Assembly (NCBI GenBank): GCA_043748015.1
Contig: JAYTOA010000066.1
Location: 1-20,749 of the forward strand
Source of the DNA: JAIBBG01 sp043748015
GTDB lineage: Bacteria; Bacteroidota; Bacteroidia; Flavobacteriales_D; Sanyastnellaceae
Reading direction: 5' to 3'
Length of the DNA stretch: 20,749 bases
The notes below the pieces were generated by a model. The model ran no database searches. It worked only from the letters and a program-made list of their open reading frames with translations, and was not told the origin of the DNA. This document shows positions 1-8,012 of this stretch, piece by piece. How positions within the stretch are numbered: position 1 is the stretch's first letter; each line of letters begins with the position of its first letter. The position numbers were made by a program, and so were the translations under genes.

Positions 1-1544
1 CCGCAATGGTCTGTTGCAGTCCAGGTGCGAATGAAGTCATAGCCACAAGAATTCTGAACGGTGATAGCATCAAGGGTAATATTGACATCTCCATCGCAAT
101 TATCCAACACCGTCGGAATTGCTGTTGGAATGTTGTCGCCACAAGCTATTGTGATACTTGCAGGCACATCAAAGATTTGTGGAGGTGTATTGTCGACCAC
201 TGTGATGGTCCATGTTTGCGAAACACTGTTGTCGCATGCATCTGTCAACGTGTAAATGAACTCGATGATATAGTTGCCGGGACAATCACCGGGGGTTATT
301 TGTTCCTCAACTGAAAGCTGCGTATTCGTGCAGCCCGCAATCCATTCTACATCCGGCATCTGCATTCCATCTACCAGTTCGCAGCTCAACATTATGTCTT
401 CAGGAAATAGCGTAAACTCTGGCTCGCCTTCGCCAAGAAGATTGATAATCTGATCGACCATCACCATGTTTCCGCAAGCATCGGCAACAGTGTAATGACG
501 AATAATCTGACCGCCGCAACCTGGTGAAACGATCTCGTCAACATAAGTGATGATTACTGTTGAACAATTATCAGTCGCAGTTAAAAAAACTCCATCAAAA
601 GAATCGCAAGGCATTGTGATCACCAAATCATAATCATCCACCACGGGCGCAACGTCATCCGTTACTGTAATAGTTTGGCTTTGAAAAGCCAGGTGATTGC
701 ATGCGTCTTGTGCGCGACATATTTGAGTGAATTCTGTAGATGCACAACTAGGATTTCCGTCGTTGCAATCTTGATCAACATTCACATCACCATGACCGGA
801 AACAGCCTGACCGAGGTATGTTCCTGAATAGGTAAACCATCCGCTAAATCCATCATTGCCGTTCTTATTATTTGCTCCAACACCCATTTGAAAACCATAG
901 TAAAAATTCGCCGGCTGATGATTCAATTGAAGATGGCTTCCTGCCAAAGAGCCTATTCCATGAAGGTTTGCAAAACCCGGGACCAATTCATAATAATTCC
1001 AGTTGACATAATTCAATCCTGCAAATCCAAGGTCGTTCTTATAACTGCGACCTAACGCAGACCAGTCAGCCCAGTTCTTGCCGTTGTGAAACCACATGTC
1101 AACTTCCCATTGCATTGAAGCATTGGAACCATTGGCAATTGTTCCCCAGAGATGGCCGGTTCCATCTTCATAAACCTGAAGATGACCATCACCCACAAAG
1201 TTCCACGAAACGTTTGGTGCTGCAAGTTCCGGCAACCAGATAGCCCAATCCGGACCCGGACCATAGGCAGAATTGATAATGCAATCGTGAACGATGGCAC
1301 CCGTTTCACTAGTGAAGGTGGTAACCGTCACAGGCCCCGGACAACATTCGGATGTTGCACTGCAGGCGTCGAATGAAGGTACATTTTCTCCACACGAAAC
1401 AGTAGTATTATCGTTGGATGAACTGAACACCGGATAGCACTGTGTGAATCCTTTCGTCGCAGTCAGCACGCACAACACAACGATTATGTGGCGGAGAGAT
1501 GCGAGAATCTGATGTTGTTGAATAGCGAATAGAGACGTTCTCAC
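1..1544 (-). CDS. Giant secreted HYR-repeat protein, N-terminal part (3' end outside window)
   Basis: An uninterrupted reading frame runs from a GTG at 1544-1542 off the left edge: 514 codons with no stop. Residues 1-35 look like a secretion signal (hydrophobic IIVVLCVLTA, then FTQ). Cysteine-rich sequence follows (36-90), then a Trp/Tyr/Gly-rich globular segment (about 91-262) of unrecognised family. Three HYR-like Ig repeats come next (about 295-369, 370-449, 450 onward), marked by ITVTDDVAP, VADACGN, TLTDACDN, VVDNTPPQI, IACGDNIPT and TWTATDHCG. In known families HYR repeats occur in large extracellular adhesion proteins. Type IX secretion is inferred from the phylum only, because the C-terminus is not in view. 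No in-frame ATG lies upstream before a TGA at 1625-1623, so GTG is the best start, though the true start is uncertain. The gene is divergent from the TonB-dependent receptor, with 239 bp between them in which I found no clear promoter. Confidence 0.85.
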   Translation of the reverse strand, partial: MRTSLFAIQQHQILASLRHIIVVLCVLTATKGFTQCYPVFSSSNDNTTVSCGENVPSFDACSATSECCPGPVTVTTFTSETGAIVHDCIINSAYGPGPDWAIWLPELAAPNVSWNFVGDGHLQVYEDGTGHLWGTIANGSNASMQWEVDMWFHNGKNWADWSALGRSYKNDLGFAGLNYVNWNYYELVPGFANLHGIGSLAGSHLQLNHQPANFYYGFQMGVGANNKNGNDGFSGWFTYSGTYLGQAVSGHGDVNVDQDCNDGNPSCASTEFTQICRAQDACNHLAFQSQTITVTDDVAPVVDDYDLVITMPCDSFDGVFLTATDNCSTVIITYVDEIVSPGCGGQIIRHYTVADACGNMVMVDQIINLLGEGEPEFTLFPEDIMLSCELVDGMQMPDVEWIAGCTNTQLSVEEQITPGDCPGNYIIEFIYTLTDACDNSVSQTWTITVVDNTPPQIFDVPASITIACGDNIPTAIPTVLDNCDGDVNITLDAITVQNSCGYDFIRTWTATDHC

Positions 1545-1783
1545 GTAAGTAAAGATTAGGTTAATACAATGGTTATGCAGAAGCCAAAAGCTCCTCCGAA
1601 CAAAGTAAAGCAGGCTTTCCTTTCAAATTATCATTAAAAAGGTGTTTCTTATCAACCGAGTTGCCAACGAAACTAAATCAATGCATATCGCATTACCAAA
1701 ATATTTCAAGCAAAATTTCTTCATCGCAAGAAAAATTGAAATGTCTTCTAAATTCCCGTTGAGCTTTCCCAAAAAATTCCTCT

Positions 1784-3961
1784 ATGCGCACTTTCCTGAA
1801 AATTTTTCTTTGTTTAGTCGTGCCGTTTTTTCTTTGTCAAAATGCCTCTGCTCAGAATAATTTCAAACTAACGGTCAAAGATGAAATCAGCAAAGAATCA
1901 CTCATCGGTGCTTTGGTTCAAATTCCTACATTGAACATTGGCAAAACGACCAATCTTGATGGCGAAGCAATTTTAGATTTACCTAAGGGATCGTTTATTA
2001 TGACGGTGTCATACCTCGGATATATGACAAAGGAAATTACGATTGTGGTTCCCGATCAATCCAGCGCAACTATTGAAATGAAGGCTTCAATAAGTGAAAC
2101 CGAAGAGGTCATCATTTCTTCTACGAGAACAAATTCGCGTCTTGAAGATTTGCCTTCAAAAATAGAAGTGCTTGGTCTCGAAGACATGCACGAAGAAAAT
2201 GGAATCAAACCAGGAAACATCGCGAGTATTCTGGGTGATCTTTCCGTGATTCATATCCAGCAAACCTCTTCGGTTTCGTCGGGATCAGTTGTAAGAATGC
2301 AAGGTCTTGGTGGAAGATATACGCAACTCATGCGAGATGGATTGCCACTCTATGACGGCTTTTCCGGCAATCTCAACATCATGCAGATTCCACCTTTGGA
2401 TTTGAAACAAGTTGAAATAATCAAGGGATCCGCATCCACATTGTATGGCGGTGGCTCCATCAGCGGCATGATCAACTTTATCAGCAAGACACCTGCTGAC
2501 AGCACTGAACTTGCCGCGACATTGAACTATTCTTCCCTAAATGAAGCAAACGCGAATGTCTATTTCGCAAAAAAAATCGGCAAGGTTGGAATGAATCTTT
2601 TCGCATCACACACCAACCAACAAGAAGCTGATGTCAACAAAGATGAATTCTCTGATGTTCCCAAATTCCAAAACGTGCTCATACACCCCAAATTCTTTTT
2701 CAATTTCGGAAAATCCACTGATCTCATTATCGGATATTCCTACTTCAACGAAGACAGAATTGGGGGAGACATGAAAGTCATCGCAAACTCCGCAGATTCA
2801 ATTCACCGCTTTTTTGAAGAAAATATTTCGACCAGGCATACAGCCGAAATCAGAATGGAGCATCGCTTTAATTCCACGGTGAACGTGAATGTAAAATCTT
2901 CATGGTCACAACTGAATAGATTTTATGCACGACCCGAAGCTTCGTTGAACGCGAACCAAACTACAGGCTACAACGAAATTTCTTTTCTGAAAAAATGGAA
3001 TCGCCATTCTCTAGTCATAGGGTCGAATTTTATTTTTCAAGGTTTCGATCCTGTTGCAAAAACAGACTTCACTATTGAATCATATACATTCCAAACCGTT
3101 GGAACTTTTGCACAGCTGTCTTCAAAACTCAGTGAAAAATTTTCCACCGAGGCCGGAATTCGATATGACTCTCCTAAAGAATTTTCGGGACAATTTTTAC
3201 CACGAATATCTCTTCTTTTTAAACCAACAAGACAACTCAGCATCAGGCTGGGATCAGGTTTCGGATACAAATTACCTGATCCTTTCGAGTATTTTACTAT
3301 TGACGATCTGCGTATTTTTCAAAAGTCGATTTCCACCATTTCGCCCGAAAAATCCATTGGCATTAATAACGACATCGCTTATCATACTGTTTTATGGGAG
3401 AAATTATCCGTGCAGTTTGACCAAGCCTTTTACTATACGAGAATCAACCCTATTGTAGGAAGCGCTAAGCACATTCTTCTCAATGAGCCCAATCAATTCA
3501 TTCAATCTCCCGGCAATATCACTTCCTATGGAACGGACAGTTATCTGAGATTGGGATTGCATCCGTTCGAGTTATATCTCGGGTACAATCATACTATTTC
3601 TCAACAGCAATATTCTGGCGATTTAAGATATGCTCCGCGTGATAAATTTGCCACCACACTGGCCGTGGAACCAGGTCACGGCTGGCGAATTGGTGTGGAA
3701 TCCAGCTGGGTGGCAAATCAAATTGGTGCTCAACCGGGGACTAACGATGTGTTCAAACCTAACTACTGGTTTGTTGCGGCCATGGTTGGCTATCAAGTCA
3801 AACATTTTCGTTTTGTACTCAACGCAGAAAACATTTTCGACTTTCGTCAATCGCGGTTAGAACCACTTTATACAGGAACTATTTCATCACCCTCCTTCAA
3901 TGCAATATGGGCGCCTATCGAAGGCCGCGTCATTAATTTATCAGTGATGTATCGACTTTGA
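1784..3961 (+). CDS. TonB-dependent outer-membrane receptor with carboxypeptidase-regulatory-like domain
   Basis: 725 residues. A signal peptide covers residues 1-24 (hydrophobic LKIFLCLVVPFFL, then ASAQ). A CarboxypepD_reg-like beta-sandwich spans about 27-100 (ESLIGALVQI, GKTTNLDGEA, VSYLGYMT). A TonB-box-like stretch EEVIISSTR lies at 107-115. The plug spans about 118-236 (RMQGLGGRYTQLMRDGLPLY, VEIIKGSASTLYGGGSISGM). The remaining 490 or so residues are the 22-strand barrel. Proteins of this class import a ligand across the outer membrane using TonB/ExbB energy. The length and plug resemble the FepA/BtuB/CirA class (siderophore, heme, cobalamin or metal) rather than the roughly 1000-residue SusC class, and no SusD partner is present. 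The substrate cannot be assigned. No Shine-Dalgarno is visible before the ATG, as usual in Bacteroidota. It converges with clpP. Confidence 0.93.
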   Translation: MRTFLKIFLCLVVPFFLCQNASAQNNFKLTVKDEISKESLIGALVQIPTLNIGKTTNLDGEAILDLPKGSFIMTVSYLGYMTKEITIVVPDQSSATIEMKASISETEEVIISSTRTNSRLEDLPSKIEVLGLEDMHEENGIKPGNIASILGDLSVIHIQQTSSVSSGSVVRMQGLGGRYTQLMRDGLPLYDGFSGNLNIMQIPPLDLKQVEIIKGSASTLYGGGSISGMINFISKTPADSTELAATLNYSSLNEANANVYFAKKIGKVGMNLFASHTNQQEADVNKDEFSDVPKFQNVLIHPKFFFNFGKSTDLIIGYSYFNEDRIGGDMKVIANSADSIHRFFEENISTRHTAEIRMEHRFNSTVNVNVKSSWSQLNRFYARPEASLNANQTTGYNEISFLKKWNRHSLVIGSNFIFQGFDPVAKTDFTIESYTFQTVGTFAQLSSKLSEKFSTEAGIRYDSPKEFSGQFLPRISLLFKPTRQLSIRLGSGFGYKLPDPFEYFTIDDLRIFQKSISTISPEKSIGINNDIAYHTVLWEKLSVQFDQAFYYTRINPIVGSAKHILLNEPNQFIQSPGNITSYGTDSYLRLGLHPFELYLGYNHTISQQQYSGDLRYAPRDKFATTLAVEPGHGWRIGVESSWVANQIGAQPGTNDVFKPNYWFVAAMVGYQVKHFRFVLNAENIFDFRQSRLEPLYTGTISSPSFNAIWAPIEGRVINLSVMYRL

Positions 3962-4061
3962 TCACTAAATTGGGTGATGGGTGAATTAGTGCGTTCAAAC
4001 AATAACTTAATAACCCAACTAACCTATTAATTCCAACAACCCTAAAAGCCTGCCTCTCTGG

Positions 4062-4094
4062 AAAAGAAAAAGGCTGTCCATTACAGACAGCCTT
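4062..4094 (-). terminator. Rho-independent terminator of clpP
   Basis: On the minus strand the sequence reads AAGGCTGTC, a 7-nt loop, GACAGCCTT, then TTTCTTTTC: a 9-bp perfect stem (4070-4078 with 4086-4094) followed by a T-rich tract. It begins 17 bp past the clpP stop codon. The plus-strand side lacks a T tract, so it serves clpP rather than the converging receptor gene. The same stem occurs at 11533-11563. Confidence 0.85.
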
Positions 4095-4110
4095 CATATC
4101 GTTCGCCGAA

Positions 4111-4797
4111 CTACGCCGGCTTCTTCTTCTCAAGAACTTCATCGATCATTCCGTATTCTTTTGCTTCATGAGCAATCATCCAATAGTCGCGATCACTGTC
4201 CTTCCATACTTCATCATATGTTTTTCCGCTGTGACCGGCGATAATCTCATAAAGTTCTTTCTTCAACTTCTGAATTTCACGCGCTGTGATTTCAATGTCA
4301 CTTGCTTGTCCGCGGGCACCGCCAAGTGGCTGGTGAATCATCACGCGTGTGTGTTTCAAACCGGTGCGTTTTCCCTTCTCCCCTGCACACAACAACACAG
4401 CTGCCATACTCGCAGCCATGCCTGTGCAAATTGTTGCAACACTCGGGTTGATGTATTGCATCGTATCGTAAATGCCTAGTCCGGCATATACACTTCCGCC
4501 CGGTGAGTTGATGTAAATCTGAATATCCTTTTTCGCATCAGCACTCTCGAGAAAAAGCAATTGCGCCTGAATAATATTCGCGATATAGTCGTCGATCTCT
4601 GTTCCCAAAAAGATGATCCTGTCAGCCATCAAACGCGAAAACACGTCAACCTCACGGAATGGCATGTTGCGCTCTTCAATCACCGTGCGTGTCATCATTT
4701 CCGGGCCGTAGAGATGACTTACAACGTCATCCACCACAGTACCCGTAATGCCTCTTTCACTCGTAGCATATTTTCTGAATTCTTTTCTTGTAATCAT
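4111..4797 (-). CDS. clpP: ATP-dependent Clp protease proteolytic subunit
   Basis: 228 residues. ClpP is the tetradecameric serine peptidase that degrades unfolded and tagged proteins fed in by ClpX-type ATPases in the cytoplasm. The catalytic triad is visible by family motifs and spacing: Ser130 in TGMAASMAAVLL, His155 in RVMIHQPLGG, and Asp204 in SDRDYWM. The 25 and 49 residue spacings equal those of the E. coli enzyme (Ser97, His122, Asp171). INSPGGSVYAGLGIYD at about 96-111 is the conserved oxyanion-loop region. The N-terminal extension of about 30 residues may be a processed propeptide. The start is supported by an AAAGGAG five bases upstream. tig and clpX, frequent neighbours of clpP, are not next to it here. 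It is divergent from coaX and has its own terminator. Confidence 0.97.
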   Translation of the reverse strand: MITRKEFRKYATSERGITGTVVDDVVSHLYGPEMMTRTVIEERNMPFREVDVFSRLMADRIIFLGTEIDDYIANIIQAQLLFLESADAKKDIQIYINSPGGSVYAGLGIYDTMQYINPSVATICTGMAASMAAVLLCAGEKGKRTGLKHTRVMIHQPLGGARGQASDIEITAREIQKLKKELYEIIAGHSGKTYDEVWKDSDRDYWMIAHEAKEYGMIDEVLEKKKPA

Positions 4798-4802
4798 GTT
4801 TA

Positions 4803-4809
4803 CTCCTTT
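4803..4809 (-). promoter_or_regulatory. Shine-Dalgarno sequence of clpP
   Basis: The minus strand reads AAAGGAG, then 5 bases (TAAAC), then ATG. A near-perfect ribosome-binding site is unusual here: most starts in this window have none. It fixes the clpP start codon. Confidence 0.7.
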
Positions 4810-4843
4810 GGATTAATAATTCAAGCGCCAAAGTATTGCAGTG

Positions 4844-4872
4844 ATTCTATCAGAAAAGTTGAAAAATGTCAA
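4844..4872 (-). promoter_or_regulatory. Sigma70-like TTGACA-17-TAGAAT upstream of clpP
   Basis: On the minus strand TTGACA (4872-4867) and TAGAAT (4849-4844) are separated by exactly 17 bp, 46 bp upstream of the clpP ATG. This matches the enterobacterial consensus in 11 of 12 positions. Bacteroidota primary sigma normally prefers TTTG and TAnnTTTG, and a one-mismatch version of the latter (TACTTTGG) sits further downstream, so this could be chance. Confidence 0.3.
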
Positions 4873-4876
4873 GATG

Positions 4877-4892
4877 TTCACATTGATGTGAA
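4877..4892. repeat. Inverted repeat TTCACAT-TG-ATGTGAA in the clpP/coaX divergent region
   Basis: Perfect 7-bp arms separated by 2 bp, five bases upstream of the TTGACA element. The size and position suit a dimeric regulator's operator, but no regulator is identified. Confidence 0.35.
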
Positions 4893-5017
4893 GAATCGGA
4901 ATCCCTAACCGCAATGAAATGATTTGATCGTTGTGGATAACGACATCTAAAAGAAGTCCCTGAATGCGTCTTTTCAATTGTCCTCGCTTTCTAAATACCA
5001 AATCCAACTCTTTGCCT

Positions 5018-5030
5018 TTAGTTTGCACCC
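5018..5030 (+). promoter_or_regulatory. Candidate -7 element of coaX (TTAGTTTG CACCC)
   Basis: TTAGTTTG differs by one base from the Bacteroidota TAnnTTTG box and is followed by CACCC, as at lysS. It ends 7 bp before the ATG at 5033 if the CACCC bases are counted as the box flank. Transcription would then begin almost at the start codon. No TTTG element is found at the proper spacing upstream. Confidence 0.3.
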
Positions 5031-5032
5031 TC

Positions 5033-5761
5033 ATGCGAAGATTGACAATCGATCAGGGAAATTCTTTCACCAAACTCACTTTTTTTTCTGGAGAAAAAAT
5101 GGTGAGGCATATGATATTGGATGATGATCACATGGCAAAAGACTTGGCCACTATACTCGATGATGAACTTACTTCTTCGGCCATTTTTTCTTCCGTGCGC
5201 TCTGATGTTGCCTTTTTAGAAAATTTACTCAGAAGTAGAACAAATCTGATCTCGTTGCATTCAAAACTGAGACTGCCTTTTGAATTGAAATATGCCACAC
5301 CGCAAAGCATCGGAACAGACCGCCTGGCCAATGCAGCCGGCGCTGTCCGACGTTATCAGAAAAAAAATTGTTTGGTTGTCGATTGTGGAACTTGTACTAC
5401 TTATACTATTTTACAAAATGGTGCACTTATCGGTGGTGCTATTTCTCCCGGACTTGATATGCGCTTAAATGCACTCAATCATTTCACAGGAAAATTACCT
5501 CTGGTAAAATTCGATAATCAATGGCCTGAAATCATTGGTGATTCAACTGAAGCTTCTATTACCGCAGGTGTGATACGAGCCATCGTCATTGAAATGGATG
5601 GAATGATCAAACAATATTGTAGTGAAATCAGCGATTTGAACGTCTTGCTCACGGGCGGAATGATGCAATTCTTTGAAGCGCATCTTAAAAGCCCGATTTT
5701 TGCCGCCCCGTTTTTAACCCCAGAGGGTCTACATGAAATTCTTTTACTCAACGAAAATTAA
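5033..5761 (+). CDS. coaX: Type III pantothenate kinase
   Basis: 242 residues from the ATG at 5033. CoaX phosphorylates pantothenate with ATP, the first step of coenzyme A synthesis, in the cytoplasm. Family motifs in order: TIDQGNSFTKL at 5-15 (ASKHA phosphate-1 loop, Asp7), GTDRLANAAGA at 94-104 (pantothenate site with the catalytic Asp96), VVDCGTCTTYTI at 115-126 (phosphate-2 loop, Asp117), GGAISPGLDMRL at 134-145 and LLTGGM at 205-210 (adenosine side). An in-frame ATG at 4964 would add 23 residues unlike the family, which normally begins a few residues before DxGN, so the internal ATG is preferred; the promoter-like box at 5018-5030 agrees. The 3' end overlaps the next gene by 29 bp, which suggests co-transcription with the envelope genes downstream. 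Confidence 0.92.
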   Translation: MRRLTIDQGNSFTKLTFFSGEKMVRHMILDDDHMAKDLATILDDELTSSAIFSSVRSDVAFLENLLRSRTNLISLHSKLRLPFELKYATPQSIGTDRLANAAGAVRRYQKKNCLVVDCGTCTTYTILQNGALIGGAISPGLDMRLNALNHFTGKLPLVKFDNQWPEIIGDSTEASITAGVIRAIVIEMDGMIKQYCSEISDLNVLLTGGMMQFFEAHLKSPIFAAPFLTPEGLHEILLLNEN

Positions 5762-7154
5762 GTTTTTTCTCGCCGCAGTTGCATGCTTTCTGTCGGCTTC
5801 TGGCTTCAGTCAAAGCAATTTCAATTCCGCTTATTCTAGATTTGGATTGGGTGTGCTAACGAATCCCGGATCGTTTACTCACTTTGGTATGGGCGGCGTA
5901 ACAACGCCTATTATTGATCCGCTTGTTGTCAATTTTGCCAACCCTGCTTCATACGCTTTCCTTGAGTCAACTACGATGCAAATTACTGCAAGAGGCGGAT
6001 ATACAAAAGCATCTACTCAAACTGAACAATCAAAATTCGGCTCTGGTCAAATCAGTGAAATGGGCTTTGGATTCAAAAAACCTGGTAGTCTTTGGGGAAT
6101 AGCTATCGGTGTTTCACCCTATAGTTCAGTGGACTATCAATTCAAATCGACTACACAAGTCAGTGATTCTATCTCGGCGAAATATTCATACACCGGATCT
6201 GGTGGATTGAACAAAGCTTCTGTTGGCACTTCAAGACTTTTTCGCTTCAGCAGAGGAAACAATGCTTTGGACTCAACAAACGTATCCAACCCTGATACAA
6301 CTTTGAATGCCCGAAAATTGCACCAACTGGCATTGGGTGTCAATGCCAATTATATATTCGGAAATATCACACGCAACAATGTGTCATTCCTCAATTATTC
6401 CCAGTACTTTGCCACACATGATCGCACCAATCTGTGGGCTCAGGGTTTCATCTTCGAAGCGGGACTGCTTTATAAAGTGAATCTGAACACGCGATATGAT
6501 GATCAGAAAAGAATCAAAAGTGGATCGGCTTTGCAAATTGGGGCCGATTACTCTCTTAACTCAACCCTTTCGGCAACCTACGATCAACTCACTACCTTGA
6601 CTGATACAATAGGAGCGGTCATCCTTTCTGACACCTCACTTTCTATTCTGAATCAAAAAGGTGATTTAAAAATTCCTCAGAATATTTCCTTTGGCTTCGC
6701 CATTAAAACGTATAATAAAAAATGGGGAACGCTCACGATCGCTGCTGATTACAAAATGCAGGACTGGAGCAGGTATCGCCTCATTCTCAACAGTGACGCG
6801 CAACTGGATAAAGGACTAAAAGCTGCCTCCACAATTTCTGTCGGGCTCGAGTACAAACCATCTACGGATAATTCTACTGACCTTATTCATCGACTCAACT
6901 ATAGACTTGGCGCTAGGTCCACTGAATCGTCGCTATTACTGAATGACACACGTATCCGACAAAGTGGAATCAGTGGAGGTATTTCAATTCCTGTCATAAA
7001 ATCTTCGAGCAAGTTTCATCTCGGGGCAGAATATGGCTCTACAGGAACAACGGCCGCAGGACTAGTCAAAGAAGACTACCTGAATTTCATGATCGGATTT
7101 TCACTCACCCCATCTGCATTCGATCGCTGGTTCCGACAAGTAAAATACGATTGA
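5733..7154 (+). CDS. Outer-membrane beta-barrel protein (FadL/PorV-like), function unknown
   Basis: 473 residues. Residues 1-26 form a signal peptide (Lys-rich start, hydrophobic FFLAAVACFLSASG, then FSQ). The mature protein starts SNFNSAYSRFGLG and has an NPA at 70-72 (NFANPASYA), a feature of FadL/PorV-type barrels, followed by many alternating amphipathic strands rich in Gly, Ser, Thr and aromatics. The likely location is the outer membrane; the cargo or partner is unknown. The start overlaps coaX by 29 bp, but it is the only start that keeps the signal peptide. lptC follows after 7 bp, so this gene is probably in one transcript with coaX and lptC. It could belong to a Bacteroidota-specific barrel family whose role has not been set out; I do not recognise a named gene. 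Confidence 0.85.
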   Translation: MKFFYSTKIKFFLAAVACFLSASGFSQSNFNSAYSRFGLGVLTNPGSFTHFGMGGVTTPIIDPLVVNFANPASYAFLESTTMQITARGGYTKASTQTEQSKFGSGQISEMGFGFKKPGSLWGIAIGVSPYSSVDYQFKSTTQVSDSISAKYSYTGSGGLNKASVGTSRLFRFSRGNNALDSTNVSNPDTTLNARKLHQLALGVNANYIFGNITRNNVSFLNYSQYFATHDRTNLWAQGFIFEAGLLYKVNLNTRYDDQKRIKSGSALQIGADYSLNSTLSATYDQLTTLTDTIGAVILSDTSLSILNQKGDLKIPQNISFGFAIKTYNKKWGTLTIAADYKMQDWSRYRLILNSDAQLDKGLKAASTISVGLEYKPSTDNSTDLIHRLNYRLGARSTESSLLLNDTRIRQSGISGGISIPVIKSSSKFHLGAEYGSTGTTAAGLVKEDYLNFMIGFSLTPSAFDRWFRQVKYD

Positions 7155-7161
7155 TAACTTC

Positions 7162-7737
7162 ATGAAATTCATTCGCGTCCTTCCACTTTTCATTGCTTTC
7201 ACGCTGATCATTTCTTCGTGTAAAAATGAAATTTCAGAAATACGTGCTATCACTGACATCAACAAACTCCCAATTCAAACAGGCTACAACGCAGAATATA
7301 CTTTCTCGGAAAATGGAAAGGTCAATAACAAACTGATTGCAACACAAATAGATCAGTTTCAGGGCGACGAAGATTACATCATTGCCAGCGGCGGCTTCAC
7401 TATGCTTTTCTTCGATTCACTGGAAAAAGAAGAGGCGCGTCTTACTGCGCAATTCGGAAAGTATATTGAGAAAGAAAAAAAACTCATCGCATGGGATAAT
7501 GTAGTATTGCTTAATGTGAAAGGCGAAAAGCTGGAAACTGCAGAATTGATCTTCGAACAAGACAGCGCGCGCATCAAAACCGATAAATTCGTTTCCATTA
7601 CTACCGAAAATGGAAGCATCATCCATGGAAACGGATTGGTGAGCAACGACACTTTTACAAAGTATAAGATCACAAAACCTACCGGAGATCTTTATCTCGA
7701 CGAAAACAAGGAAAACAAAAATGAACAAGGCAAATAA
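7162..7737 (+). CDS. lptC: LPS export periplasmic protein LptC (lipoprotein)
   Basis: 191 residues. LptC bridges the inner-membrane LptBFG extractor and the periplasmic LptA bridge that moves lipopolysaccharide to the outer membrane. The N-terminus is a lipoprotein signal with lipobox ISSC and acylated Cys20, in place of the transmembrane anchor of E. coli LptC. The body has the pattern expected of an LptC/OstA-like jelly roll: repeated strands with ARLTAQFGKYI, LETAELIFEQDSARI and GSIIHGNGLVSNDTFTKYKI (about residues 90-170). The C-terminus is Lys/Asn/Glu-rich. It sits 7 bp after the barrel gene and overlaps the next gene by 17 bp. The assignment rests on family pattern and gene context. Confidence 0.85.
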   Translation: MKFIRVLPLFIAFTLIISSCKNEISEIRAITDINKLPIQTGYNAEYTFSENGKVNNKLIATQIDQFQGDEDYIIASGGFTMLFFDSLEKEEARLTAQFGKYIEKEKKLIAWDNVVLLNVKGEKLETAELIFEQDSARIKTDKFVSITTENGSIIHGNGLVSNDTFTKYKITKPTGDLYLDENKENKNEQGK

Positions 7738-7936
7738 TATCATCGAAAAATTCTGGCTGATCTTCAGTATTGCATCTTTTCTTTATGCATGCTATACCAT
7801 TCTCTTCACGGAAGGATGGCCTGATGGTGCCCGCAATTTCTTCATCCCGGCAATCGCCTTCTTTTGGTGGATGTTTCGCCGAAACATGCGTCTGAGAATG
7901 GAACGAAATGCTTCTTCCGGAAACTCCAATCATTGA
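7721..7936 (+). CDS. Small two-helix membrane protein, unknown function
   Basis: 71 residues, starting inside lptC with a 17-bp overlap in another frame. Two hydrophobic helices are visible: about 10-28 (FWLIFSIASFLYACYTILF) and about 39-52 (NFFIPAIAFFWWMF). A basic tail follows (RRNMRLRMERN), which by the positive-inside rule places the C-terminus in the cytoplasm and so probably the N-terminus too. No domain is recognised. The overlap with lptC, the plausible membrane topology and the end before the hairpin region make it a real gene rather than a chance frame. A role beside LptC or in the inner membrane is possible but unproven. Confidence 0.7.
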   Translation: MNKANNIIEKFWLIFSIASFLYACYTILFTEGWPDGARNFFIPAIAFFWWMFRRNMRLRMERNASSGNSNH

Positions 7937-7941
7937 TATCC

Positions 7942-8003
7942 TTCTGAGGTTTGTCAGAACGCAGATGTTCAATACATCTGGCGGCAGAAAAATCACGTTC
8001 TGA
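7942..8003 (+). other. Competing RNA hairpins between the small membrane gene and the CNNM gene
   Basis: TTCTGA (7942-7947), TCAGAA (7954-7959) and TTCTGA (7998-8003) allow two mutually exclusive stems. The downstream version extends to TCAGAACG/CGTTCTGA and stacks directly on an inner CAGATG/CATCTG hairpin (7962-7967 with 7975-7980). It is followed by TTTCTC, a weak T tract. It may be a terminator or attenuator at the end of the lptC block. Confidence 0.45.
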
Positions 8004-8012
8004 TTTCTCGAC

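Noticed and set aside
1052..1376. Closed frames of 85 and 74 codons on both strands
   Set aside because: They are shadows of the large open minus-strand frame of the HYR-repeat protein, which spans the whole region without a stop.
1590..1598. GGAGGAGC on the minus strand as a ribosome-binding site for the left giant protein
   Set aside because: It is about 45 bp from the GTG, and the only close start-like codon (TTG) is in another frame and meets a stop after a few codons.
1784..3961. SusC-type polysaccharide utilisation locus
   Set aside because: The receptor is far shorter than SusC and no SusD-like lipoprotein or glycoside hydrolase is nearby.
4964..5032. Upstream in-frame ATG extending CoaX by 23 residues
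   Set aside because: The extra residues do not resemble the family N-terminus, and the promoter-like box lies inside this stretch.
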